Shown: in pieces, positions 34,695-43,910 of the stretch | Layout of the letters: every line of letters begins with the position of its first letter | Position numbering within the stretch: the first letter of the stretch is position 1 | Source of the DNA: Fidelibacterota bacterium UBA7301 | Lineage (GTDB): Bacteria; Fidelibacterota; Marinisomatia; Marinisomatales; TCS55 | Length of the DNA stretch: 58,241 bases | Assembly: GCA_002471845.1 (NCBI GenBank) | Contig: DKQT01000036.1 | Span: 71,756-129,996, forward strand | Direction of reading: 5' to 3' | Translations under genes and position numbers: made by a program | The notes under the pieces: generated by a model | What the model was told of the DNA's origin: nothing | The model's input: only the letters and a program-made list of their open reading frames with translations | Database searches by the model: none

Positions 34695-35044
34695 TAATTT
34701 TGTGCCTCAATAGCTTCAGTTTCGGTATCATCCACTTTATCGGTTAAACCGGCAATTGCTGATCGGTTTACAGTCATACTAGTGTTTTTTTCTATTTTCA
34801 GAATAACAGTTTTTTTCTCTTTGCCCTTGAAACCGCCTATTGTTCCATGGATGCCGCCGATAGTTACTACTCGGTCGCCTTTTTTTAACTCATCCAACAT
34901 CTTCTTTTTTTCCTTCTGCCGTTTCGCCTGTGGACGAATCATCAGGAAATACATAATAGCCAAAATGAGGACGAAAGGCAAGTAGGCCATAAATCCGCCT
35001 CCTTGAGCACCTAGGCCGCCTGCAAATAAATGTATGAAATTCAA
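34694..35044 (-). CDS. yajC: Preprotein translocase subunit YajC
   Basis: A 116-residue accessory subunit of the SecDF-YajC complex. One TM helix (about 19-37, FVLILAIMYFLMIRPQAKRQ) is followed by a basic segment and the conserved LKKGDRVVTIGGIHGTIGG. An N-terminal Gly/Ala-rich extension is typical. It is co-transcribed with def. Confidence 0.93.
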   Translation of the reverse strand: MNFIHLFAGGLGAQGGGFMAYLPFVLILAIMYFLMIRPQAKRQKEKKKMLDELKKGDRVVTIGGIHGTIGGFKGKEKKTVILKIEKNTSMTVNRSAIAGLTDKVDDTETEAIEAQN

Positions 35045-35103
35045 TGTTTACTCCAGTTTTTGAGCGGGGAAATTACCGAGGAAATTGCAATTAATTATAG
35101 GGA

Positions 35104-36279
35104 TTAAACGGACTTTTTCAGACAGATTTCAAAGGTTGTCCCTTCACCAATTCCACTGTGAAGTACCTTAATTTCGCCCCCGTGAATTTCATTAATAATC
35201 CGGTTTACTAACGAAAGACCGAGTCCCCATCCCCGTGCTTTGGTACTGAACCCCGGGCGAAATATATTTTTCCAATCTTTTCTGGGGATACCTGAACCAT
35301 TGTCCTGAATATGAATCAAACCAAACTTGTCATCAGAAGAAATGGAAATATTGATCTTACCCGAATTGCTTTTTATTGAATCAATCCCATTTCGGATCAC
35401 ATTTTCAATCGCCCAGCCCAATAAAGTCCTATTCCCTTCAATATAAATATCTTCAGAAGAAGAAACATTTAACTCTATTTCCTTACCCAAAGATGGCATC
35501 CGTTTTTTGAGATAAATAGTTTGCCGATCAACTAAATCCTTAAGGGAAATATTTTTCAGCACTGATTCCGAACCCATTTTGCTGAAACGGTTACCAATCT
35601 GGTTTAAGCGGTTCAAATCCGATTCCATTTCTTTTACGACTGCTTGGGATTCCTCCGGATGCATTTTTAATCGGTCAACCCAACCCATAAGGGCAGAAAC
35701 AGGGGTCCCCAATTGATGAGCTGTTTCCCTGGCCATACCGACCCAAATATTACGTTTTTCACTTTTACGAATGGAATTGAAACTCATAAATCCCAGCAAA
35801 ATAAAAAGGGTCACTACCCCAATTTCAAAGAAAGGCAACCATTGAAGTTTCCGAATGAGATCTGAATCACCATAATGTAAAAAGCCAAGGGGGATCGCTT
35901 TCCCGGATGCAGGATCGTTAAACGTAATTGGAATAGGATCGTTTTGCCTATCCATTGAATTCATCGGTTTAATCAATTGGTTTACTTCTAGAGCATCCCC
36001 AATATTCCGGGAATAAATTGGTTGATTTTTAGCATCGGAATAAATGATTGGGAATTGAACCTTTTTAATGATCTCGTCAAATACAAAACTCAAATTGGCA
36101 TCAGAATCTTCATTCACTGTTTTGGCGATAATTTCTGAATAAAGATTGACAATCTCTCTGTTTTCATTCCTAAGTTGATTTACAATCGAATTCGAATAGG
36201 CTAATAAGCCAATGATCAAAACTAAACCGGCAAAAAAAAGTCCGAGTTTAATATTACCGCTGTTACGATAATTATTCAT
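35104..36279 (-). CDS. Sensor histidine kinase with an AHQLGTP-type phosphoacceptor
   Basis: A 391-residue two-helix membrane kinase. TM1 (about 13-31) and TM2 (about 150-170) flank a periplasmic sensor domain of about 115 residues. The phosphoacceptor His is in ETAHQLGTPVSAL near 188, and the ATPase domain has the N box NVIRNGIDS near 295, DNGSGIP near 326 and GWGLGLS near 351. No response regulator is nearby, so it is an orphan kinase. It overlaps the YfhO-like gene by 4 bases, hinting at a link to glycan or envelope status. Confidence 0.88.
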   Translation of the reverse strand: MNNYRNSGNIKLGLFFAGLVLIIGLLAYSNSIVNQLRNENREIVNLYSEIIAKTVNEDSDANLSFVFDEIIKKVQFPIIYSDAKNQPIYSRNIGDALEVNQLIKPMNSMDRQNDPIPITFNDPASGKAIPLGFLHYGDSDLIRKLQWLPFFEIGVVTLFILLGFMSFNSIRKSEKRNIWVGMARETAHQLGTPVSALMGWVDRLKMHPEESQAVVKEMESDLNRLNQIGNRFSKMGSESVLKNISLKDLVDRQTIYLKKRMPSLGKEIELNVSSSEDIYIEGNRTLLGWAIENVIRNGIDSIKSNSGKINISISSDDKFGLIHIQDNGSGIPRKDWKNIFRPGFSTKARGWGLGLSLVNRIINEIHGGEIKVLHSGIGEGTTFEICLKKSV

Positions 36280-38627
36280 GAATGCTTCCGTTTGAAATAA
36301 CCAATTCCGATCAATCCCAGTGCTAACCCAAATGATGCGAAGGAAATTATAATCCCTTTGTTAAAAGATGATTTATCATAAATAAATTCGATTGTATGTC
36401 CTCCGGCAGGAACCTCCACACCACGCAAAATACCATTCACTTTATAGGTTTTAACCTCAATACCATCAATGATCGCCTTCCACCGAAGTGGATAAAACAC
36501 TTCACTTAATACTAAAAATTGATGCCCGGTAGATTCAGTCATAATTACTGTTCGATTGGCCCCTTTCTCAAATTTCGTTACTGACCCCTGGGTATCGGCG
36601 GAAAATTTTATTGGTTCATTCACATAAGCCATTTCTGAGGGATTAAATCCGGGTTGAACAATTTTACTCCAAACAGCATCATCAGTAACCGTTTCTGTTC
36701 CGCCCACAAACCATGCTCGTGGTAATGGATTGGATACTTCAAGAATTTCTACAGGTATATTTCCCCTGGATGATTTAATCTCCCCTGCTTTCACCGTTTT
36801 AAGTTCAGGGTGATTGATCTTTTGGGGATTGACCAGGTATTTTACATTTAACATTCTTAAAATAGGTATAGCTGCTGCATTTCCCGTTTTGGAAAGAAAC
36901 ATATTATAATCTTTTAGTTTGGCTGGATGATATCCTCCTACAGATTCCAAACCGAAAGCAGCAAATCTACTCTCTCCAAACAATCCACCGATTGGATATA
37001 TTCTGAATTCACTTTCATCTTTTTTCAAAAACCGGATGATTTCATCCTCCTGGAAAAAACGATTAACAGCACGTTTAGCCATCAATTGGGAACCCCGTCC
37101 GCTACCGCGGGAAGGCTGAATGATTTTATGGTTGACAATGCCGATATCAATTACTGCAAGGGTAACCACAGATGCCAGTACCATTGTTTGAGATATTTTT
37201 CGGTTGACCCATAACCACACAATAGTCATCAATGCACCTGAAAAAAGAATCATTATCCAGGCATCATTTAGCCATAGATCCCAGCGTATGTTAATTAGTG
37301 CTTGGGCCGCCCGAGGGTCTTGAATCATGGGTGGAGTAAAACTGCCTCGCACTGCTGATTCAATTGTGGACCCACCCAAAACCATAGCAATAAAAAATAA
37401 ACCAATTGCTCCGGCAATAACCCAAAACCATTTTGGAATTGTACTTTCTTTTAACTTGACTAATTCATCTAATCCAAAAGCGGCTAATACTGCTATATTA
37501 AATTGAAGTAGGATGAGAATCATGTGAGGAACACGGAACTTGTTAAAATAGGGAAAAATGTTAAAGAATAAGTCATAGACCAAACTGAAGTGTTTCCCAA
37601 ATGAAATGAAAAGGGCAAATCCTGATGTAACTACAAAAAACTGGTGAATCAATTCCCACTTACGGCAAAGGCCGATCACGGCCAACAGTAAAATAATTAT
37701 TCCCATATAATTCGGAAAATCCGTGAAGGGCATGTATCCCCAGTAAGGCTGGCCTCCAAACCCAAAAGCCGAAGGGATAAAAAATGTCAGCATTTCTTTC
37801 GGATGGAAAGACCATCCTGTGGCATAATTATAGTCAGCGCCGCCCCCCGTTGAGCCTCCCCGGACTGAAAAGGGTGTGTATTCCATGGCTGGCAGATAAA
37901 TCAATAAGGACAGGCCGATCCCGATAATACACGCGGCTGCAAATAATCCCAGCCCTTTTCCTATGGATGGTCGTTTATCTGAATTGCGCAATCTATCCAC
38001 TAATTGAATAAAACTATAGGCGCCAATGAGCAGCCAAGTGTAGTAGGCAATCTGGGCATGGGCTCTTTGCAGTTGAAACCCGAGTAGGATTGCCAGCCAT
38101 CCGGAATTCCACAAGTTGGGATTTTGCCACAATCGTACAGTGAGCCACAGAATCCAGGGGATATATGCTGCCGTCATCATTTGACTGCCGTGGCCAAACA
38201 CAACCATTGTGACCATGTAGGGCGTTATCATGAAAGCAGCGGCACCCAATCCTGAAGCCCATTCTGAACATTTAAAATGCCTTAACAGCAGGAATCCCCC
38301 AATCCCAGCAAACAGTAAATGGAACAATTGGATAATCATCCCCGGCAGGAAAAACAATTTAAACAAATATTCAGGAAAATAGAGTTTCGATATATTCGTG
38401 AATGCTTCGGCCGTGGGCATACCGCTGAAAACCCATGGCTGCCACTGGGGGAGTTCACCCGATTTTTCAGATAAATCATTGAGTGCGATGCCAATAGCTT
38501 TGGGACTAAGGCTATCCGGCGAGCCGAATGTTTTTCCACCAAAAATCACCGGTTCAAATAAAACTGCAATAACTACCAGCATCCCACCGGCAGCAATAAT
38601 GGTTGGGTGTTTCCAGTCTATTTTCAT
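36276..38627 (-). CDS. YfhO-family polytopic membrane protein
   Basis: A 783-residue inner-membrane protein with about 13 hydrophobic helices and a C-terminal periplasmic domain (from about 555) ending in one further TM. The N-terminal segment after TM1 (FGSPDSLSPKAIG, then PQWQPWVFSGMP) and the C-terminal LSEVFYPLRWKAIIDG are typical of YfhO/DUF2723-like GT-C enzymes, which transfer sugars from lipid carriers in the periplasm (YfhO itself acts in lipoteichoic acid glycosylation in Bacillus). It overlaps the flippase gene, fitting a glycan function. Confidence 0.82.
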   Translation of the reverse strand: MKIDWKHPTIIAAGGMLVVIAVLFEPVIFGGKTFGSPDSLSPKAIGIALNDLSEKSGELPQWQPWVFSGMPTAEAFTNISKLYFPEYLFKLFFLPGMIIQLFHLLFAGIGGFLLLRHFKCSEWASGLGAAAFMITPYMVTMVVFGHGSQMMTAAYIPWILWLTVRLWQNPNLWNSGWLAILLGFQLQRAHAQIAYYTWLLIGAYSFIQLVDRLRNSDKRPSIGKGLGLFAAACIIGIGLSLLIYLPAMEYTPFSVRGGSTGGGADYNYATGWSFHPKEMLTFFIPSAFGFGGQPYWGYMPFTDFPNYMGIIILLLAVIGLCRKWELIHQFFVVTSGFALFISFGKHFSLVYDLFFNIFPYFNKFRVPHMILILLQFNIAVLAAFGLDELVKLKESTIPKWFWVIAGAIGLFFIAMVLGGSTIESAVRGSFTPPMIQDPRAAQALINIRWDLWLNDAWIMILFSGALMTIVWLWVNRKISQTMVLASVVTLAVIDIGIVNHKIIQPSRGSGRGSQLMAKRAVNRFFQEDEIIRFLKKDESEFRIYPIGGLFGESRFAAFGLESVGGYHPAKLKDYNMFLSKTGNAAAIPILRMLNVKYLVNPQKINHPELKTVKAGEIKSSRGNIPVEILEVSNPLPRAWFVGGTETVTDDAVWSKIVQPGFNPSEMAYVNEPIKFSADTQGSVTKFEKGANRTVIMTESTGHQFLVLSEVFYPLRWKAIIDGIEVKTYKVNGILRGVEVPAGGHTIEFIYDKSSFNKGIIISFASFGLALGLIGIGYFKRKHS

Positions 38628-40126
38628 TTTTTAATTAATGTTCCTTTTAAAATTCCTAGTCCTTTTAAAAAATCCAAATCTTCTTTTTCAATTTTTAGCT
38701 GCCACATGATTAACCCGAAACTCCCTACTGAAAAAATTCCGGCGGAAAATAATGTACCCAATGTATGAAGGGGCATAATGAGATCTTTGATAAAAAGAAG
38801 TCCTCCGAAAACCAGAATTCCTGCAATTATCGGCTTTATCACTTTCCGGTCGAAGAAGTTCATTTTCAATATAATACCCACCTCAATTGTCCGTGCAAAT
38901 CCCACTATTGTTAAGGAAGTTAATGTGGCTATGGCTGCACCAATAATACCGTACTTAGGAATCAGGAATATATTTAATCCAAAATTCAGTACAAATGCGC
39001 CAATGGTATTCCACAATACTAATTTTGTATAACCGGACATACTCAAGGTTGGACCCGCTGCACCAAGCAGCGCTTGAATAAATGTCGCTCCTGTTAAAAG
39101 GACTAATATTTTTGCACTGGGCAAATACTCCGGACCAAATAATAATAAAACTTTTCCAGGGAAAATAATAAAAACGGCTGAAATTGGAATGGCACTGATC
39201 AACAGCCATCTGCTTACCAACTTGTATGTGTCAGCCAATTTTCCCCTTTCACCCTCAGCATGAAATTGGGATGCCATGGGCGTATAAATGCTGATGAATG
39301 ACAAAAGCAACGCCTGAAGCAAACCGGCAGTTCGAGCAGCAGGATGATATAATCCAACGGTAGTTGCATCGGTGAAATAACCTAACATGAGAATATCCAT
39401 CCAATGCATAAATGTCTGAAGAATTGTTACAAACATGAGTGGATAGGAAAATTTTAATAATGATGAATCAAATTTTGCTTTTATGATTTGATTGTTGGAT
39501 ACACCGGAAACTCTTTTCAATACAACCACCATTACAATAAATCCGCCAATTCCGGTAACCAGCATTGGCACCATAATTGCGGATTCTGTTGAAATAAACC
39601 AGAAACAAATCAACATACTGCCCAAAAGAAGGGTTGGATTTAAAAATTGGGTCACCAATGTTTTATATTTGAGGCGTTTAAATCCTTGGGTGGCAAATGC
39701 AGATACAAGGGTCAACCCATTAAAAGGGATTGCAATGGCAAAAATAATAATGACGGATGTTAATAGGGTTGGTTCATTGAGAATTTGATCCGCAATAATT
39801 CCGGATGAAAGGATTAATCCAACCATGATCACCAGTGAAAATATGGTTGTCATTTTTAACGCCGATGCGATCACCTTTTGAATTTTCTTTGAATCTGTTT
39901 CGGGATTTAAACGACTTACAAAGCGCATAACACCCGTTTCCAATCCCATCTTTCCCAACACTTCCGAAATCAGCATAATTGAATTTGCTAAGGAATAGAT
40001 ACCGAGAAATTCAGCCCCTACCCAACGCGCTAACAAAGCAGTATATAGATACCGATTTACATTTCCATAAACCAAACCGGAAAATGTAATGGTGGATTCT
40101 TTGGCAATTTTTTGAGCAATATTCAT
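38624..40126 (-). CDS. Wzx-type oligosaccharide flippase (MOP superfamily)
   Basis: A 500-residue protein with 12-14 predicted TM helices, matching polysaccharide-biosynthesis flippases that turn lipid-linked repeat units to the periplasmic side. The N-terminal region has the usual amphipathic start (AKESTITFSGLVYGNVNRYLYT trimmed to its first 20 residues in family comparisons), then ARWVGAEFLGIYSLA; the middle has MDILMLGYFTDATTVGLYHP. It overlaps YfhO and the first glycosyltransferase by 4 bases each, marking a surface-glycan operon. Confidence 0.87.
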   Translation of the reverse strand: MNIAQKIAKESTITFSGLVYGNVNRYLYTALLARWVGAEFLGIYSLANSIMLISEVLGKMGLETGVMRFVSRLNPETDSKKIQKVIASALKMTTIFSLVIMVGLILSSGIIADQILNEPTLLTSVIIIFAIAIPFNGLTLVSAFATQGFKRLKYKTLVTQFLNPTLLLGSMLICFWFISTESAIMVPMLVTGIGGFIVMVVVLKRVSGVSNNQIIKAKFDSSLLKFSYPLMFVTILQTFMHWMDILMLGYFTDATTVGLYHPAARTAGLLQALLLSFISIYTPMASQFHAEGERGKLADTYKLVSRWLLISAIPISAVFIIFPGKVLLLFGPEYLPSAKILVLLTGATFIQALLGAAGPTLSMSGYTKLVLWNTIGAFVLNFGLNIFLIPKYGIIGAAIATLTSLTIVGFARTIEVGIILKMNFFDRKVIKPIIAGILVFGGLLFIKDLIMPLHTLGTLFSAGIFSVGSFGLIMWQLKIEKEDLDFLKGLGILKGTLIKK

Positions 40127-41004
40127 TTTTTTAATTTTGTTATAAAACCCTTATAAAAACCACCCCATGTCCAAAATATTGCCAAAATACCATGTTTTTT
40201 CTGCAACCAATCCTTTATTGCAATACCATTTAAGTAAATAAAAGCAAATAAAAGAAATTTTCTTTTCCGATGCTTGCGAAAAAAATATACTGTGTTATGA
40301 GAACGATAGAACATCCCCTTATCCGGATCTCTTTGACGAAGCCCTCCCGTTGGAATTCGAAGGTGCTCAATTTCTGGCTCTGGATAATAATATACTTTAC
40401 CGCCACTTTTTGTCACAGCATATCCAAAATCTCCATCTTCCATAACTGCAGTACCAATAAAGTTTGTATCAAAACCACCCGCTTGAAAATATAGCTTTTT
40501 ACTCACTGCAAAATTCCCGCCAGGCACCCATTCACATTCACCTAAGTTGTCAGTATCAAAATTTTTTAGTGTTTTGCCGTACCATGTAATCCAACCACCA
40601 ACAATATTTTTTCCTTCTTTAAATATACTTGAATCTTTTTCAATCACTCTCCCCCCAATTAATACTGCAGACCCTAATGATTGAAATAATTCCCTGTAGT
40701 TTGCCACCAGACTCTCATCAGGGATACTATCATCATCAATAAATATTAATATTTCACCTTGTGCTTCATTTGCACCAATATTTCGCGCGTTGGGTAATCC
40801 AATTTCATCAATAGTTAAATACCTATAATCAAAATTCTGACTTTTGAAGTTGTTTAACTTTCCTTCAAATTTATTTGTTTGATCAACAATTATGACTTCG
40901 AAACCCGAACTAGTTTGTTTACAGAAATGTTCAAGTGTATTAATGACAATATTCTGCCTATTATAAGTGGGAATAATAACTGAAATTCGCTTTGGTTTCT
41001 TCAA
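40123..41004 (-). CDS. Glycosyltransferase family 2
   Basis: A 293-residue GT-A enzyme. The nucleotide-binding start ISVIIPTYNRQ is at residues 8-18, the metal-binding DXD region is IFIDDDSIPDE near 90-100, and GGFDTNFIGTAVMEDGDFGY near 180 carries the acceptor-side ED motif. A short hydrophobic stretch near the C-terminus (KFLLFAFIYLNG) suggests membrane association. The base composition is more AT-rich than the flippase. The sugar donor cannot be inferred. Confidence 0.87.
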   Translation of the reverse strand: MKKPKRISVIIPTYNRQNIVINTLEHFCKQTSSGFEVIIVDQTNKFEGKLNNFKSQNFDYRYLTIDEIGLPNARNIGANEAQGEILIFIDDDSIPDESLVANYRELFQSLGSAVLIGGRVIEKDSSIFKEGKNIVGGWITWYGKTLKNFDTDNLGECEWVPGGNFAVSKKLYFQAGGFDTNFIGTAVMEDGDFGYAVTKSGGKVYYYPEPEIEHLRIPTGGLRQRDPDKGMFYRSHNTVYFFRKHRKRKFLLFAFIYLNGIAIKDWLQKKHGILAIFWTWGGFYKGFITKLKK

Positions 41005-41055
41005 AACGAAAGGCTACTTTTCCGAGTAAAAAAAATATTAGTAAGAACGTTCATC

Positions 41056-42042
41056 TTAAATCCTAATGCCAAATTTTCTCTGGAATTTCTTCCATTGTGG
41101 TTCAATTATATCAACCAGTCTAGTAGGTAATAATGTCGCAAATAGGAAAATCCATCTATGTAATAATAATGGCCAAGAATAAAGTGATTTTAGAAACAAA
41201 TATCTGGATTGATTAAATTTTCTTTCTTTATACAATCGCCTTCCTTGATTGAAATAATATTGCGAATTAGCTTTCCTTTCTGATATAAATGTGTGTTTTT
41301 GTTTATTTTGTATAATATTATTAAGCTTATATAAGGGTTCCATTTCTCCTCTTGCTCTAGAAAGGGCGCATTCTATAGCAATTTCTGCATACATTTCTTG
41401 TTCATGCTTATTAAAAATAGAAATGCTCTTTCTCTCTATCCGACGCTTATATAAAATATCCGGCAAATTAGAAATCTCATATTTATCTGAGATTCTAAGC
41501 CATAAGTCATAGTCTTGAGCTTTCACAAATTCATCACGATAATTCCCAACATCTTTTATACATTGTTTTTTAAACATAACGGTACCATGACAAAACTGAT
41601 TTTGATATATTAGTGTATCTCTTAATACACTCGATTGAGTTGGGAAAATAACTTCAGTTGCATTATCACCCTTAATGGTTTCCTCAAGATAACAAGTTCC
41701 AAGCAGTCCTACACTTTTATTATTATCTAAGAAGAAGACTTGTTTTGATAGTCTATTAGGAAAAGAGTAATCACCTGCATCTGAACGTGCAATATATTTC
41801 CCCCTGGAGATTTCTATCCCATAATTAAGAGATTTAGTTAAACCTTCCCAAGGTCGATTGATAACTATTAAGCGAGGGTCTATATATTTTCTTGCTAGAA
41901 TTTCTATTGATGGATCACTACCATCAATAATTACAATAAATTCAAATTCTGTGAATGATTGATTTAAAATACTTGAAAAAGTTTGTTCTAATAATGGTTC
42001 TTTCCTATTAACTGATAAAATAACTGATACAATTGGTCTCAT
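41056..42042 (-). CDS. Glycosyltransferase family 2
   Basis: A 328-residue GT-A transferase. VSVILSVNRKEPLLEQT opens the fold; the metal site appears as ARSDAGDYS near 88-96 and DYDLWLRISDKY near 180 is the usual acceptor-side motif. The C-terminal 100 residues (SQYYFNQGRRLYKERKFNQS) look like a single TPR-like helical hairpin. AT-rich codon use matches its neighbours 42071-43810. The sugar and linkage are unknown. Confidence 0.85.
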   Translation of the reverse strand: MRPIVSVILSVNRKEPLLEQTFSSILNQSFTEFEFIVIIDGSDPSIEILARKYIDPRLIVINRPWEGLTKSLNYGIEISRGKYIARSDAGDYSFPNRLSKQVFFLDNNKSVGLLGTCYLEETIKGDNATEVIFPTQSSVLRDTLIYQNQFCHGTVMFKKQCIKDVGNYRDEFVKAQDYDLWLRISDKYEISNLPDILYKRRIERKSISIFNKHEQEMYAEIAIECALSRARGEMEPLYKLNNIIQNKQKHTFISERKANSQYYFNQGRRLYKERKFNQSRYLFLKSLYSWPLLLHRWIFLFATLLPTRLVDIIEPQWKKFQRKFGIRI

Positions 42043-42070
42043 ATGGTATAATCAATTAGTCACTGCGCCA

Positions 42071-42721
42071 TTACTTTTTCTCAAAAACCATGAAATTATT
42101 TGAAAGCCAATCAACAACTCTTTCTTCCTGTAGCTTTTTTCGTATATTTACTGATAATGACTGATCATAGTTAAAATTCTGTTTTTTAAATAGATTAATC
42201 CAAAAGTCATAGGGTTGTTCATTAATATGGCCTACTCCACCCTGTCCTGTTGGAGCTGCGGTAAACAGGACTTTATTACTGTATTTAGTACAGTTAATAA
42301 CAAGTTGATTGGAATATTTTGTATGAATATGTTCAGCTACTTCAAAACAAATGACTAAATCAAATCTTTGGTTTAATATTATGGGCTTAGTTACATCAGC
42401 ATAAAAAATTAGAAAATCTTTTGATGCCATTTGAATAGCATCTTTACTAAAATCACAACCCGTAACTGTTTTCCCATTTTTAAATAATTCGTTTATATAT
42501 AAACCCATCCCACATCCAATATCAAAAACTGTCTGAAAATCAAAAAATAAATTAATGATACTGGCGACTTCGCTAACTGTATTATCTTTAAGTTGGTTAG
42601 CATGATCAAAAAAATATTTATCATATACTTTTTCCATAAAGAAATGAGAAATAATTGGTATTCTCGCTTTTATTATGGGATTGAGAATGATTTGAAAGCG
42701 ATTATAAGTTTTTCTTTTCAT
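42071..42721 (-). CDS. Class I SAM-dependent methyltransferase
   Basis: A 216-residue Methyltransf_11/25-like enzyme. Motif I is VFDIGCGMGLYINEL near 64-78, with the acidic motif II end GCDFSKDA near 92 and motif post-I/IV region FDLVICFEVAEHI near 130. It sits between a radical SAM gene (1 base away) and a glycosyltransferase, so a methyl group on a glycan sugar or lipid carrier is a fair guess. AT-rich. Confidence 0.82.
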   Translation of the reverse strand: MKRKTYNRFQIILNPIIKARIPIISHFFMEKVYDKYFFDHANQLKDNTVSEVASIINLFFDFQTVFDIGCGMGLYINELFKNGKTVTGCDFSKDAIQMASKDFLIFYADVTKPIILNQRFDLVICFEVAEHIHTKYSNQLVINCTKYSNKVLFTAAPTGQGGVGHINEQPYDFWINLFKKQNFNYDQSLSVNIRKKLQEERVVDWLSNNFMVFEKK

Positions 42722-43810
42722 CTATTTGTTTACACAAATTAATTCTTCTTGTTTTATGTATTTATTTAAATACCATTTTATTAATTGGGGTGGATTTCCT
42801 TTAATACTTGGAAGAATATCAGAATCTCCACATAGTCCATTGGGATACATGCATGTTTTAGCATCAATTTCATTTAAAATATATTGAGGCATACTTTCCC
42901 AGATTTTATCAAAACTATTTTCACGTAAATTCCCAAGGATTCGATCTGGAGATAATTTAAAATTACACGGATAAATATTCCCTTCAGGATCAACATGCAC
43001 AATTTGTCTTCCTGCATAACAAGGCATTACTCTTCGATTAATAATTGAGTCATAAAGGAAAGAACTAGATACATAATGGGGTAAAAACATCAAGTTATAT
43101 AGAAATCCTTTATTTTTGTACACCTTTTCAACATGCTTTAACAACACTTTTTCCATACCAGGTTTCCAGAACAATAAATCTTCATCACTTACCTGAAATC
43201 TTTGGTTCATTACGGTCCAACATATATATGCATAAGTACCATTTTGTTCAGCAAAATTTTGCACCCAGTCAAAATATTCGACATTGTCCTTACAAAAGGT
43301 AAAACTAAATGCAACTGGTACTATGTCTTTTATTCTATCATACGTTTCAAGAACTTTCTCATAATTATTTGGAATTCCACGTGTTTTGTCATGAATCTCT
43401 TTAGGACCATTGAGACTTAAACCCACAAGGTCAATTCTTAAATCCGGATTCTTATTTTTTATTTCGCATAACATCCTTTTGGTCCGATCAGGATTGATTC
43501 CATTAGTTGTTAGGTTTAAACCAGCACTTGGAATATTCTTATGTAAGACTGTAACCAATTCAGGCAAATCATTTCTGAGTGTTGGCTCTCCACCACTTAA
43601 AGTTATATAAGATGTTTTCGAAAAATATTTGGATTTACTAAAATTATTGATTTCTTCAACTGTTAAATCATTTGATTCATCCATTTTCCAAATAGAACAA
43701 GTAGTACATTGTGAATTACACCTCCAAGTTGTTGTAAACCTAAGTCCGCTAATAATATTTCTATTATTCAATTTATGCCTGATCCATTTCTTATACTGAT
43801 TTATTGCCAT
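42722..43810 (-). CDS. Radical SAM protein with a SPASM-like C-terminus
   Basis: A 362-residue radical SAM enzyme. The 4Fe-4S cluster cysteines are Cys31, Cys35 and Cys38 in WRCNSQCTTC; SGGEPTLR near 75 is the SAM-binding GGE motif. The C-terminal part has extra cysteines (MPCYAGRQ, YPCNFK, TCMYPNGLC) in a SPASM/twitch pattern for auxiliary clusters. The first 20 residues are basic. No precursor peptide gene was seen beside it, and its place among glycosyltransferases points to sugar or lipid modification. AT-rich. Confidence 0.87.
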   Translation of the reverse strand: MAINQYKKWIRHKLNNRNIISGLRFTTTWRCNSQCTTCSIWKMDESNDLTVEEINNFSKSKYFSKTSYITLSGGEPTLRNDLPELVTVLHKNIPSAGLNLTTNGINPDRTKRMLCEIKNKNPDLRIDLVGLSLNGPKEIHDKTRGIPNNYEKVLETYDRIKDIVPVAFSFTFCKDNVEYFDWVQNFAEQNGTYAYICWTVMNQRFQVSDEDLLFWKPGMEKVLLKHVEKVYKNKGFLYNLMFLPHYVSSSFLYDSIINRRVMPCYAGRQIVHVDPEGNIYPCNFKLSPDRILGNLRENSFDKIWESMPQYILNEIDAKTCMYPNGLCGDSDILPSIKGNPPQLIKWYLNKYIKQEELICVNK

Positions 43811-43910
43811 TTTTTTACTCCTTTGATCTAATTATTAAAACGAATATCATTAATGATTCATTTAAATAACATTCTTATAATTTTTTACTTCGAAAGTGAT
43901 CCTAAATAAC

